From Terfezia claveryi (Eukaryota > Ascomycota > Pezizomycetes > Pezizales > Pezizaceae): a stretch of DNA of 64,000 nucleotides. This document shows, piece by piece, positions 45,130-57,800 of this stretch (position 1 is the first letter of the stretch; each line of letters opens with the position of its first letter). The stretch lies in contig WHUX01000187.1 of NCBI GenBank assembly GCA_015179025.1, positions 39,467-103,466 on the forward strand, given 5' to 3'. The notes under the pieces are model-generated. The model made no database searches and was not told where the DNA came from. It was given only the letters and a program-made list of their open reading frames with translations. A program made the translations under genes and the position numbers.

Positions 45130-48100
45130 ATCTAGAAGTCTTGAAGAATTTCGGTGGTAATGTCCTTGGCATTTACCCAGGAATCATGTTTAGGAGAGTA
45201 TCCTTGCCATCTGACCTTATATTGTCTTTCTCCGGTTTGAGGAGCTGTTCTGAATTCTAATATCTTTTCAACTTCATAATGATTGTCTTGAATTGGTCCT
45301 GGTTCCTGAGATTGTCTGTGAAGGAACTGGGTAGGATCATTTTTATAGTATGGTTTGAGTTTGCTAATATGAAAAGTATTATATATGAGGTGGAGGTCAG
45401 GTTGACTGGATAGGTCTAGACTATAGTTATTACGTTTTTGATTACTAGAAATAATGGGAAATGGGCCTAGCTATTTTAGTTTGAGTTTGGGTGAGATGTT
45501 CAATAGGTTGATATTTTCTGAGGAAAGTATAACTTATTGTCCAACTGAAAATTTGGCTGTATTGGGTAGTAGTTTGTTTGCTTGAGATGCTTGAGTCTTC
45601 TTGGTATCATATAGGTTTTTAAACGTTACCTCATGACGTTCATTTGTAGGTACATATGCATTAATGGGGTATAGAAGTATCAATATGCCAAGATGTGCAT
45701 TAAATCCAAATAGTGTGGAAATGGGACTATTCTGTCTAGCGGCATTATACCTAGAGTTAAGTTTCAACTGTATCTCTGGTAGTTTCTGTAGCCAATTAAA
45801 TCCTTCAATTTTACAGACTCTTGCTACTTGTAGAATTTCTTTGTTCACAATTTCCGATTGTCCGTCTGCATATGGATGATATGCGGTGGACAGTTCCTTC
45901 TTGATTCCTTTATTCCTAGCCTAATCTTGAAAGTGCGTTGACATAAAAAGAATGTCACGGTCAAAAAGAATACAGAAAGGGTATCCTATAGTTGGGACTA
46001 TATAAGTATCAAAAGTAGCTGTATATTGTTCTGCTATAAAATTTAGTGTGCGCATCGGCTCGAGTCGGGGCGAGTTCTACTACTATTTTTCCTACTCGGT
46101 ACCGACTCGCACCGACGCCTATTCTTCCGAAGCCAACTCGCCGCCAACTCGGCGACTACTCGGTGATCGACCGAGTCCTCGCCAAGAATTAGTCACCCAT
46201 GTTTCATCTCAGTCTTGGTTTCATGTTTTCTCCATTATCTGTCACGGATCGCTCCTCCTGTCACGGATCCGTCCTCTTGTCACGGATCCGTCCTCCTATC
46301 ATGCATCCGTCCTCCTGTCACGGATTGCCCCGCCTGTCACGGATTCCTCCTCCTGTTACGGACTTGAACTTTTCCTTCCCACTCAATCCTTACCGCCATT
46401 TCTCAACTCCGTTCTACTAGTGGCTAACCTTCCGTCCATTCCCCCATCGTTCTCCTGTTTAATCTTACCCTGCCTTGTGTGCTAATGTGAATTACATTCG
46501 TTGATACCTCATCAATTTCTGCACACTCTGATTCTTATAAAACGAATCGCTTTAATCCAAGCAATCCATGGTGTGTTCAGTTAAATTTGAACCGAATTAT
46601 ATAAGAAACTGGTCCTCCAGTCGAGCAATATACGTCAGTAGATAACACTAAGGCTTGGCGCGTAGTCGACGGCTACTCGGCGCTGGCCCGAGTAATTCAG
46701 AGCGACATATAGCCGACTCGCCAAGTTGGAGGCTTGGGCAAAACTCGGCCGTTGGCGCAAGTCTTGGCGAGGTGGTGCAGGGAAAAATCGCCTCGGTGTG
46801 CACACTAGTAAAATTATCTAAGACAGGAATAAGAAACTTGAATCCTGATTGTCTGTCGACAATCGTCCAAAGTCGTGAAATACAAACTATATAATCTTCT
46901 TCAACAGGAATATTCGGGTACAAAATTGAACACTTAGTAAACATAGATGCTACTTTAAGAAAATCTAGCTATATGTCAGTCCATGGCCTGCTTGGTATAT
47001 GTAATGGGGTTACCAGTCCAAGTGGTGCCTTGTTGGAATACTTTTTCTATTGACAAGTATCACAACTTCTGACATAGTCCTTAGTTGGTTCTGCAAAGGA
47101 CTGGCAATCATATCAGTTAGTAAGATATTTCATCGTTTTTTCAATGCCACTATGAGTGGTTACTTCATGTGCATCTTTAATAACCAATTGGAGATAGTTC
47201 TTACCTTCGATGTTAAAGGTAAAGGGCAAGACTAATCTCCATTGTCCTTGTCTGTTCTTGACATACAAAAATCCGTCTTTTCTTCTATGATCCTTATGGT
47301 TCACAAAGGTATCATAGTAGTTCTTCCAGATAGGACATACTCTTATGCATGATTAATATACGGCTTTCATACCTGTACCTTGGTCAAGCCACTGTGTGAT
47401 AAAGTAGTCCTTGTCGTCTTCCTATCCGTCGCTGATATGTTTCTATTCAATGAGCTTGTTGAATGTCTGTTCGATCCTCATATTGAAGTCATTGATGGTG
47501 GGTTTCTTCTCCTTACATGTGGAAGCATTATGTCCTGAGAACTTACAGAAATCACAACGCTATCTGGAGGTCTTGATGTCTTGAATGAAGGAGGGTGAAT
47601 CTTTGTCAATAGCTACTCACTTTTTGAAACGAGTGTTGATAGCGGCAGTGTTGATTGGAATTGCGTTACTACTGCTAGCGGTTGCAGCTGGTTGTTGAGG
47701 TGTATTTCATGCTTGTTGTTGGGCAACAGGAGTGTTCATGATCTCCTGTTCCATTTGTTAGTTGGTCATCTGTTCGGTAGGGTTACTGAACTAAATGCTG
47801 AGTTGGAGAGTAGGTCATGTCGGCTTGTTGGTAATCCATCGTTTTGCCCATTCTCCGATTTCCTAGATAGCTTCTTCACGGCTGAGAGCTGGTGGAGGTG
47901 GATAAGCTGGCGTTTATTATACTGGTGCTAGTTCCTTTTGAGGCTCATATGCGGATACGAGATGTGCAATACGAGTTGTAAGGAATTCCTTCTCCTTCTT
48001 AAGAACTGAGGCTATCAGGTTACAGTTCAAACTGCTATGTCCGTAGTGGTTGCAGATTGTACATGTTTTGACGGTGAACATGCAGTTGTTCATAGCATGG

Positions 48101-50700
48101 GAGCTGCTATAAACTGAACAGTAAAAATCTCAGCAAAAGGACCAGTGCATCCTTTTGTGTTGTTGCCAATTGCTATGAGCCAGGTCGATAGCAATTTCCT
48201 TCGCTTCTTCAGGAGCGAGAGATTTTTGTTGAATGTTTTAAGAAGATGGAGGCCTATATCTTAGTCCAAGAACTGTTAAAGGTTTGTTCTTGTTTATATT
48301 GAGTACACGATCCTACCCGCTGAAAACTTCTTCTGGTATAGTAGATAGAGTCTCATTATCTGAGGACTCTTCATCCTTCATCATATCATATTCACTTTCT
48401 TCATTTGAGATGCCTTCGAAGTATAGACAGAAGATATGGTGTCCAAGTTCTTCGGCTCTTCCACGACTTTTGTAGAAGTCACAGTCGACATGCTTGAAAT
48501 TGATAGCTCCGTGAGAAACCATATTGTTCTGATTAAAGGTTTCTGGTAAGTGGAAAGTTCTTAGAGCGTTGGTAGAGATATTGTAGTTGTAGGTGTAGTT
48601 AGGAGGATCGATGCTGTTGGAAATATAATCGTCCTCGGTAGTGGGAGTGTCCAAGTATTTATGCTTAAAAGATAGAGCATCTGCTATCAAATTTTCCTTT
48701 CCTGCGCTGTGCTGAATGTCTGTATCAAATTCCATTAGGTAATCTTGCTATCGCCACAATTTCTGGCTTGCAGGTGTTTAAGTATGAAAGGTTACTAATG
48801 GTTTGTGGTCGGTAAGGATAGTGAACTTGTGACCTCTTAATTGTGCTTCAAAAAATTTTAATAAGTCAATAATCGCTAATAATTCCTTTTGAAAGGTAGG
48901 ATAATTGAGTTATGCTGGATTAAATTTTCTAAAGTGGAAGCATGATGGTCTGATGTGCGTCAACGGTCCTTGACCTATCCAAGATCCTAGTCCTATATTA
49001 CTAGCATCACAGACTAAATATTTGGGTTCAGTAGATTCATTATTCCAGGGTTTTAAAACATGTGGGGAATTCACGAGTTCCTTAAGTTTTTCAAACACTG
49101 TGTTATGAGTATCTGTCCATTCCTATTTCTTTGTTTCTCCTTGCAGTTCTGACAGGGTGCTTGTATACGATGCCAAGTCAGGAATAAATCTGCTGAGATA
49201 ATTAACAATTCCGAGAAATCCTCTAAGATCCTTTTTTCTTGTAGGAGTTGGAAATGTTAATATAGTAGTCCTCTTCTTTGAGTCTATATGTAATAAATCT
49301 GATGTCAAAACGTGTCCTAAGATTTCCAATCTTGGAGTAAACAACTGGCATTTGCTTTCTTTGAGATAGAATTTCTTGTCCTGTAGACGTTGAAGTACTT
49401 TCTTCAATAATTCTACATGTTCTTCATATGTTTTAGAGAATATAATAATATCATCAATATAGATGATTAAATTTTTATAGACTATGTCCTTAAAAATTTC
49501 ATGCATAACGCGAACCATGGTAGCTAGTGCATTACGATCCCCTTGTTGCATAACTCTACTTCTGAAATATCCTATGTAACATAAGAAGGTAGAGTGTTGC
49601 TCAGACTCTTTATTATTTCTAATATTAAAAAATCCGTCAGCTAAGTCGAGCTTAGTCCAAATGGGATTCTCTGCTACTAGTTCAATTGCTTCTTTAATAT
49701 CTGGCAATGGGGTGTAGTCCGGTTCGACAGCTAAATTGCGGTCTAGACAGTCATTGACGTGTCTGGCTTCTTCCGGTTTATCTCGTTTAGGGATAGTAAA
49801 CATGACTATAGCATTTGTGTCATTTTCTACTCTATATATATGACCTGACGTTTCTTCTTCGACTAATTTGTCATGGATTTGTTGTCTAAATCGATGTCCT
49901 GAAGGTCGCCATTTTGGTATTCAAGTAGCTCCTGCTTTTGGTTTAATAGAGTGATTAATTTTTGTTAGTAGGGGTAATTCCCGTGGAATTGTCTTAGGAA
50001 ATAATAAGGGAAACTCCGTTTCAGGGTTGAATTGTTTTTGTACTGTAGAAACAGCTGTCATGAGTTCTCTTTCTGAATCGGTTTCTTCTACGTCACTAAT
50101 ATTTTCCCAATTATCTGGTTCACTATAATCTATAACTGATTTACAGCTGACCTGTGTATACGCTGATCTTATACCATTCGCCATGGTTCTAGATCCCTTC
50201 CATACACTTAGCTGGAATCATGCAATGTTTTTCGGTTGGATAGTAACTGGTTCCTGATGGGCAGGAATTATTGCTCGCACTTTGCTGAGAGCAGGTTCTC
50301 CTAGTATTATGTCCCATCCAGTCAAATAAGCTATATAGAATATTCATTCTTCTACATAACCTATCCAATCAAGTTTGATAGTACAAGCTTTGTCTATCAT
50401 TCCTTTTGAGCCTTTAATTGCAGTACTTAACGATTTCTTCTCGATACTTCTAGTCAGTATTTTGTATAGGTATACAAATTGGGAATTGATTAAGTCCCCT
50501 CCTTTCGTTTGGAGATCAATTAAAGCCAGTGCGGGGTGTTTGTTAGCTTTAATGAATACCTTGCTAAAATTTAGTACCTGTCTTGACAAGGGTCGTTCCT
50601 TGATTTTATCCTTGTTGTTTTTTTTATCCTTGGTGGCTATCAATATAGCTAAATCTTGTGCGGCTGTACGCATGGGTACCTTATTTTGTCTTTTTCTGCA
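45130..50700 (-). pseudogene. F2-2 pol
   Basis: On the minus strand: protease-like LIDLQTKGGDLINSQFV (about 50490), GWDIILGEPALSKV, RT from MFTIPKRDKPEEARH (49803) with IIYIDDIIIFS (about 49450), and RNase H KYLVCDASNIGLGSW (about 49000). A linker follows with zinc knuckles CTICNHYGHSSLNC (about 48066-48025) and CDFCKFSGHNASTC (about 47560-47515). Then come the integrase HHCC (about 47200-47040), the core (split by H1) and the chromodomain (about 45285-45175). Scattered stops (Trp, Gln and Arg codons) divide it; few frameshifts. Confidence 0.88.
46044..46807. mobile_element. H1: non-autonomous hAT-like element in F2-2 integrase
   Basis: This 764-bp element begins TAGTGTGCGCA and ends TGTGCACACTA, an imperfect 11-bp terminal inverted repeat. 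The 8-bp TSD is ATAAAATT / GTAAAATT (46036-46043, 46808-46815; 7 of 8 identical). The 8-bp TSD and TAGTG-type ends are typical of hAT elements. No transposase is encoded. The interior has five copies of a CTCCTGTCACGGATCCGTC-like unit (46240-46360) and GACTCG-rich ends. Confidence 0.82.
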
Positions 50701-52445
50701 GTCCTTGTAGGAGTGTCCAGGGTTCCAACACTATAGACATTTCTTGTCTCTAATTAATTACATTTTCATCTTTTAATTCAATTTTTTTATGATGGTGTCC
50801 CAATCTGAGTCCTTCAATTTTTCTGTATTGGGTTTGGTGTTGGGATTGCTGCTAGGATTAAATCCTGTTTTTTGTCGTTGATTCTGGTCCCTGCGTTGAC
50901 TGTTACTCTAATTTTCATTTCAAGGGTGTTGTCGTCGGGATGTATTTTGTGTGGGTAGTGCGGCAATATCTTTCTTGAAATCTTCATATGACTCCGCTTG
51001 ATACACGAGCTGATCATATGACCATTCTTCTTTGATTAAAGGAATCAAAGTAGCTGGTATATATGGTGGCAGGTGATTAAGAAACTTTCTTCTTTTTACT
51101 TCCTGTGATATTGATTGTTTGCCATCCTTGTCAATCAATTTGATTTGCATTTCAGTAAGCCAGTTGGTGAACTATTTAATTTCCATGTGACGTCCATCCT
51201 TGTATGGTGTGGCTGTCTCCCATCATTTCCACAAAATGTCCTTACTAGTAGAAGGTATCAAAAAATCCTTTAGCACTAGTATGAATCTAAAGAATGTCGC
51301 ATTCTTTCCTTTTTCTCTTAGGAACTGATTATAAGTAGTGAGCGTACTTCCTTCCATTCTAAATCCAACAATTTTCAAAGCTGAAGCACCTTCCAAATCT
51401 ATTCCTTTGATAACAAACTAATATTGCATTGCTGAGGCCCAAGAGTCAAAATATTGTGAGTCTTGCCATTTTTTGTCTTCTCCTCTTATTTTTTCTAGTA
51501 GATCAATCTTTATTCCTTTTAAAGCATTCGTTGCTTTATGGTTACCTGTAGTAACCATTCCTGTAGTGGATTCCCATTGCTGGTTTTCAACTGATTTTCC
51601 TCATTTGGGTTTTCTTTTAAGAGTTTGACTTGCAACTGACGATGCCATATTAGAGTCCGAACTATCATCTCCGCTATCATCAGGGTCTCGTCCTCCTCCT
51701 TGCATTTTCTGCTTCTGTTGGTCTAGTCCTGTGTCTAGATCATCATTGTTTTCTGGTAATTCTATATCTTCTGGTGGTTGGTCTTTGTTGTCTAGTTCTT
51801 TAGCTGACCCAGTCCTCTTTTCTGATGTCTCAAGTACTCGACCTTTGCCTTTTGATTGATCTTTCGATGTTCTCAGGAACGCTCTAGGAAGTTCTTTACT
51901 AGGATTGAAAAAATCCTCCGTGGTATGTGCTGATTCTTCTAGATGAGTGCTACTCATCATGAATGCTATTATTTCTTCCCAGTTATTTATTATCCAATTC
52001 AGTTTCCTTAAAAGTGAAACAACAGGTTTCTTTAATTCTTTACTTAAAAATGTATTCATTTCTAAGTCTTCTTCTTTGAATAGGTAAGGTGTTAGCCATA
52101 AATAGTCTTTTGCTATGGCTTCCATTAAGAGTCGAGTATCATCAGGATGATACTGTTGGGCATGTCCCATTATGTGAGTATATTTCAAAATCTCCTCAAT
52201 TGTTGGAAGATGTCTGTCCCAAAATTCTTCTGGTGCGAGAGGTAAAGCCATATTAAAATATAGTTTGGTTCCTGCTCCACTTGGTTCTCCTAATTCTATA
52301 TCCATGGGCAGATTTATTTCCCTTTTGTGTTAGGAGTTACAAATCTAGTCTTTCTGGGAGTTTCTTCTACTAATTTCTTAATATCTTCGGGTAACATAGT
52401 TAACCGTCTCGACCTCTTAGTCTTCTTACTAAGTTCAGATGCCAT
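50701..52445 (-). pseudogene. F2-2 gag
   Basis: It starts MASELSKKTKRSRR (ATG complement 52445). A 1-nt deletion near 52315 shifts the frame. The body 52305-51601 is open (GHAQQYHPDDTRLLMEAI; LNWIINNWEEIIAFMMSST), followed by IDLEGASALKIVGFRMEGS, MQIKLIDKDGKQSISQEVKR (51150) and a knuckle with CWNPGHSYKDC (about 50730). It shows Trp where F2-1 has stops. One frameshift plus a few nonsense codons inactivate it. Confidence 0.85.
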
Positions 52446-53274
52446 TATGTCTGATTTTGTTGTCTGTCTGCAACCAATTGCAGCTGGTTATGCGATACGA
52501 TCATTGAGTTACTTTTCTTCTTTGGTACCTTTCTGTGCTGATGGTGTAGTGGCTGATGATCCTTATGATCTCCGTTCGACTGACAGTTCTGTTGGCTCGG
52601 TGGCTCACACGGCTGGTGAGGCTGGATGTCAGGATCCTGATGTTTCTTATGGTCCTGGTTTTTCTTCGTCTACTGGTCTAGAATCTAGTTCTAGTTCTTT
52701 CGGCAAGAGTGTCACGTTTTCTGATTGGTGTGTTGAGGTAGACGTTGGTAGCGCAGAGGTATTGGTAGAGATGTCTGGGCCTAAGGAAGGTTCTGATGGA
52801 GGTAATTCTTTTCTGAGGAAATGGCTGCAGTGGAGGCAGCGAGATTTGAGCCTTGGGATTGTGACACTTAGTTGTTTAGACCAATTATTCCTGGGACCTG
52901 GGGGGCCGGTTTTTCAATGGTGTACTGTATTTATAGGTACAGATGTAATGGCAGTTGCTAGGAGTGCAAGATGAATTGTCGATCTTATTGGGAAAAGTGT
53001 TGTGAACGAGGGTGGGATTGTTTAATGTGGGATACCACTGCCTGTTAGAGCTCTGCTTAGCTTGCTTCTAAGTCTTTTGTTGATGTACTACAGTTAAGAG
53101 TCTGATGTCTCATTTGTTGGATTTTATTGGCTAGCTAGTTGAATAATGATATCGATTTTATATATGCACTTATGTGTCGAATTGTATACACTTGTGTGAG
53201 TGTAATAAAAGTATCTAAAGGTTGATCAGGCCTTGGATTTAAGAGTAAAGATTAGGTAAGTAAGTTAAAAAAAA

Positions 53275-53913
53275 TGTAATGAATAGTACTAGACATTATT
53301 CATTCGGTACCATTTATACAATCTATGTCCATAGGCACGAACGTTTGTATATTTCGGTTCTGCTGAGGTAAGACCTCAAAAGGGTAGAGAGATTACTATG
53401 TGGGACATTCCCGGAGGGAACAGTAATTAACTGGTATAATCTATCTTATATGATTTGTGCTATCTAAGCTATATGATCTTGATCTGATTGGAATATAGGC
53501 TTGCTTGCTCTATATGCTTGCTTCTTCTATTTCTTGTCTTTCTCTGGATTCCAGAGAGAACCTAGCAGCCTATTTATACTCCTCTGAGATCTGATGACTA
53601 AGGAAATAAATACAATAAAGGGTAGCACACCAGAAGGTGGTGCGTTGTACAAAAGGGGTCATGTGGCCATAGTAATGAGTCACACGCCTTAAATAGAGGT
53701 CACGCAGCCATAATGAGGGTGTCTTCATATGGCAAGTGCCATGGAACTTCCCATGGCAAATTCTACATGCTATGGATGCTTATAAAGCAATAGGAGATGG
53801 TTGAAGGCTAGTCCTTCAACCGAGAGGCTTAGTTATATAACATAGTAGTAATATAGGAAATACAAAAGTATATAATCAATTATATAAGCAATGAAACAAC
53901 GTTCTCCATTACA
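53275..53913 (-). repeat. F2-2 5' LTR
   Basis: Starts TGTAATGAATAG and ends GTTCTCCATTACA in plus orientation. Pairs with 44247-44884. Confidence 0.9.
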
Positions 53914-54159
53914 AATAGTAGAATTTTTTTTTTTTCCTTTATCTCCATTTTTTTTTTTTTTTTTTTTGTGTTTTTGTAAGTTTGTACTTAGCATTTTTAT
54001 TATATTATTTATTTATGTTGTTTTTTAATTATATTCAGTAGGGCCCATAACTAGGGAGAATGCAAAGTATTTTGAGAAGAACAGTACTAGACCATGATCA
54101 TTGTACAATGGGCAAAGGAAGATGTTATGCCCCTATAGAATCTAGAAATTAGCCACTTC
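53914..54159. other. E' spacer segment between F2-2 and G3
   Basis: Poly-T-rich sequence and ACTAGACCATGA correspond to 29566-29800 in E. No gene. It ends with ACTTC, the TSD of G3. Confidence 0.75.
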
Positions 54160-54678
54160 TGTAACGACGGCTCTGGAGATAAGGCGACCAAGGGGTACGC
54201 CGGGGCAAGGGCAAGGCTAGGGTGACACTCACGTAGGAACGCTACGTGTATGACTAGGGGAAGGCTGAGGCGGGATGCAAGGGCGAGAGGCAAGAGAGAT
54301 AGTGGGCAAGGGGCACAAGACACGCGGAGGCAGTTGCCGCGTGTGTCAGGGTCAGGGGAGGCAGCTGTGCTGCAGAGTTGTTCACGGGACGAGGCAAGAC
54401 AAGAGGAGTGTATACGGGAGTACACCTTCGCGGAGAGAGGCAAGGTCTGTATTAGGATACAAGACGTTGGATAGGGATCCAACGAGAGGGCGGAGAGAGC
54501 AAGCTATATATACAGGCTTCCTTCCTGGCCAAGGCTATCAGAAGGAATAAGGTTCCCGAGACCCCTTATCTCGGGAGCCGAGATAACAACGCTATCACCT
54601 GCGTCGCAGGTGATGAACAACGGTAACAACAACAACAATAACGAGGTCAGACTAGGCTGGGAGGAGACGGTTGTGACA
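54160..54678 (-). repeat. G3 3' LTR
   Basis: 519 bp, TGTAACGACGG to GGTTGTGACA in plus orientation, followed by a polypurine tract (complement of CTATCCCCCCTTTAGG). It contains CACGTAG/CTACGTG, TCTCGGGAGCCGAGA and CACCTGCGTCGCAGGTG inverted repeats. Confidence 0.93.
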
Positions 54679-54824
54679 CTATCCCCCCTTTAGGCTCGGA
54701 GCCCCAGCGACGGAAGGCAAGGCAACAAATGAACAAGGCGAGAAGCAAGGCAAAAAACACACAAGCAGAACAGGCAAATAAAACCAATAACCACAACAAT
54801 TCCAATCCCAGGCCGACAAGAGCA

Positions 54825-57800
54825 TCATGGCGCAGGGCAAGGCTTTCGAGGGTAGCGCTGGTGGAACAAGTTGACCAGGTCCGGTGCATTTTCCAGGTCA
54901 TCAGCGGGCTGCCAGGTCGTCTCCTCGTCCCCTAGCCACTTAACCTTGTACTGCAAACGCCCGTACCTTCTCCGCGAGTCCAGCACTTCCTCCACCTCCC
55001 ATTCCTCTTCACCTTCGATAACCACGGGAGGGGGTGGAGGGTATTCCTGTCCTGGAAGGGGGTCCTCCGCGGCGGGCTCGATCTCGGAAACATGGACAAC
55101 CAGGTGGCGTTTGATGTCCATGGGGAACCTCAATCGATAGGCATGAGTGCCCACAGCGGCCAACACCTCGAATAGACCCAAGAACTTGTGGTCGAGCTTG
55201 CGAGATGGCCGCTCTGTCCGGAAGTGCCGGCTGGACAGCCACACCTTGTCTCCTGGCTGGTATCTGGGGGCTGGCAACCGTGATCCGTTGGCGTACTCAG
55301 CTTGCCTGGCTTGCGCATATCCCAGCTCCGCTTTCAGGGTAGAGTGGAGCTCAGCGATCCCGGCTGCGAACTCCTGGGCTGGGGGGTGCGCTTTTTGCAG
55401 GGGTGTCAGGGAATCCACGAATCGAGGGTGCCATCCATAATTGGCTAGGAACGGAGAGGTTTTCGAGGACTCCGAGAATTGATTGTTGGCGGCGAATTCA
55501 CAGGTCGCCAGCAACGAAACCCAGTTATCCTGCTGGTAATTGACAAAGGCCTGTAGATATTGCTCCATAATGGCGTTCATCCTCTCCGACTGGCTGTCCG
55601 TCTGGGGGTGATAAGCCGTTGACAGCCGTACTTTGATCCCCAGAAGTTCACAGAAGGCTTGCCAGAATTCTGAGGTAAACTGGGGGCCACGGTCGGATAC
55701 GATCGATTCAGGGAGGCCATGGTATCGGAATACATTATTGAGGTAGAGATTGGCTAACTCTGGGGCAGAGCAGGTATCCCGGCAAGGTATAACGTGCCTC
55801 ATTTTTGTCAACCGATCTACCACCATCAAGATGGCATTGAACCCCGAATCTTCTGGCAACCCTGTTACGAAGTCCATTGTCAGGTGCAGCCACGGCCGAT
55901 CTGGGATATCCAGAGGTTTCAGGGTCCCGTACGGGGCGTGGCGGACAAGCTTAGCACGCTTGCAAACATGGCAGTTCCGTATGTACCACTCCACGTCCTT
56001 CCGTTGGTCAATCCAAGTGTACTCCCTGGCCAGAAGCTCTAACGTCTTGGCTACTCCAGGGTGACCTGCAACCAGGCCGTTGTGGTGTTCCTTGATCAAT
56101 CGAAGGTGCAGCTCTCCTTCCGGCACATACAGCCGTTCGAGGTGGTAGAGGAGGCCTTCCTGGACGGTACACTCGGCTAGGGAGATCTTGGGGTGGCGGC
56201 GCTGGCCAGAATCCACTGCGGCGATAATTTCCTTGGCCAGGGGGTCATCCTCGTATGCCTGTCTCACCAGTTGTCGGAGGTCAGCTCTTCCATCAGCCTC
56301 AGCTTCCGCATCAGCCTCAGCCTCAGCTTCCGCATCAGCAAAGACATTGGCCGCCAGATCAAGGTTTTCGGGCTTCAATACTACCTGATTTTGGTATTTT
56401 AGCCTTTCATCCCCCCCTTTAGGGAGGTCACCTGATCTCCTAGTCAAGGCGTCCGGTTTGCCACCAGCCTTTCCTGGCCGGTATTTGATCTTAAAGTTGA
56501 ACCGAGAGAGGAATTCTGACCACCTGGCCTGCCGTCGGTTCAGCAGCTTGGTGGTTGTAAAATACTCAAAGTTTTTGTGGTCAGATAATACCTCGATGAT
56601 CCCCTTGGCTGACTCCAGATGTGGCCTCCATTCTTCGAACGCTCGCACGATGGCCATCAGCTCTTTGTCATAGATCTCGTAGTTGCACTCAGCTGGGGAG
56701 TGCTTTTTCGAGAAGTAGGCCACGGGGTGGAGGATTCCGTTGACATACTGAGACAAGATCCCCGCAGAGACATAGTCGGAGGCGTCAGTCTCCACGATAC
56801 ATTCGCTGTCCGGATCGAAATGGGCCAGGATCGGTGCTGAGCAGAAGGCATCCTTGAGGTTCTGGAAGGCCAACTGAGCTTCTGGATTCCACTGGAAGGC
56901 CTTTTTCGTTGTCGGATGTGAGCCAGCTTCTACCTTCGAGCCAGCTTCTACCTTCGAGCCAGCTTCTACCTTCGAGCCAGCTTCTACCTTCGTTTTCGTC
57001 AAGGCCGTCAGGGGTGCCGCGATCCGTGAGTATCCCAGGATGAACCGGCGGTAAAAGTTGGCAAATCCTAGGAAGGCTTGCACATCCTTCAAGTTGGCCG
57101 GGGTTTCCCACTCCTGGATTGCGGCAACTTTGGCAGGATCTATCCGGATGCCTTCCGTGGTGATGATCAACCCCAGATATTTGACCTCCTGCACATGAAA
57201 CTCGCATTTCTCGGGCTTGAGGTATAGTCCGGCTTGCTCCAGCTTTTCCAACACCTGCCGGACATGAATCTTGTGTTCTGCTAGGGTATCTGAATAGATC
57301 AAGATATCGTCGAGGTAAGCCGTGCAGAACACATCCAAGAAGTCTCGGAGGGTATCGTTAATAAAGTGCTGGAAAGAGGCCGGGGCATTGGTTAATCCAA
57401 AGGGCATGACATTGTACTCGAAGTGGCCATAACGAGTTCGGAAGGCCGTTTTCCACTCCTCCCCCTCGGCAATCCTTACCAGGTTGTATGCCCCTCTCAA
57501 ATCCAGTTTGGTGAACCATTTGGCCTTTGAAAGCCTGGCTAATGTCTCCTGGATTAGAGGTAGGGGATACCTGTTCTTGACCGTTATCTCGTTCAGCCCC
57601 CGATAGTCCACACATAGCCTAAGAGAGCCATCCGATTTCTTGACGAATAGCACCGGGGCGCCCGCTGGAGAAGAGCTATGGCGAATGAAGCTCTTGTTGA
57701 GGTTTTCCTCCAAGTACTTCTTCAAAGCTTCCAGCTCCAACCGGGACATTCCGTAGAGGGGCCCATAGGGGGGGGTCTTACCCTCTATCAGCGGAATAGT

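Larger units (their letters stand above)
44247..53913 (-). mobile_element. F2-2: Ty3/Gypsy chromovirus, minus strand, second copy of F2
   Basis: LTRs at 44247-44884 (638 bp) and 53275-53913 (639 bp) have TGTAATG...CATTACA termini. Only AATA (44243-44246 and 53914-53917) is duplicated at the borders. It contains gag, protease, RT, RNase H, a two-knuckle linker, integrase and chromodomain in F2 order, less decayed than F2-1. It shows the empty sites for S1/G1, A and B. A hAT-like element H1 interrupts its integrase. Confidence 0.93.

Noticed and set aside
44220..53925. 5-bp TSD for F2-2
   Set aside because: Border sequences CAATA and AATAG share only AATA; I report four bases and not a perfect five.
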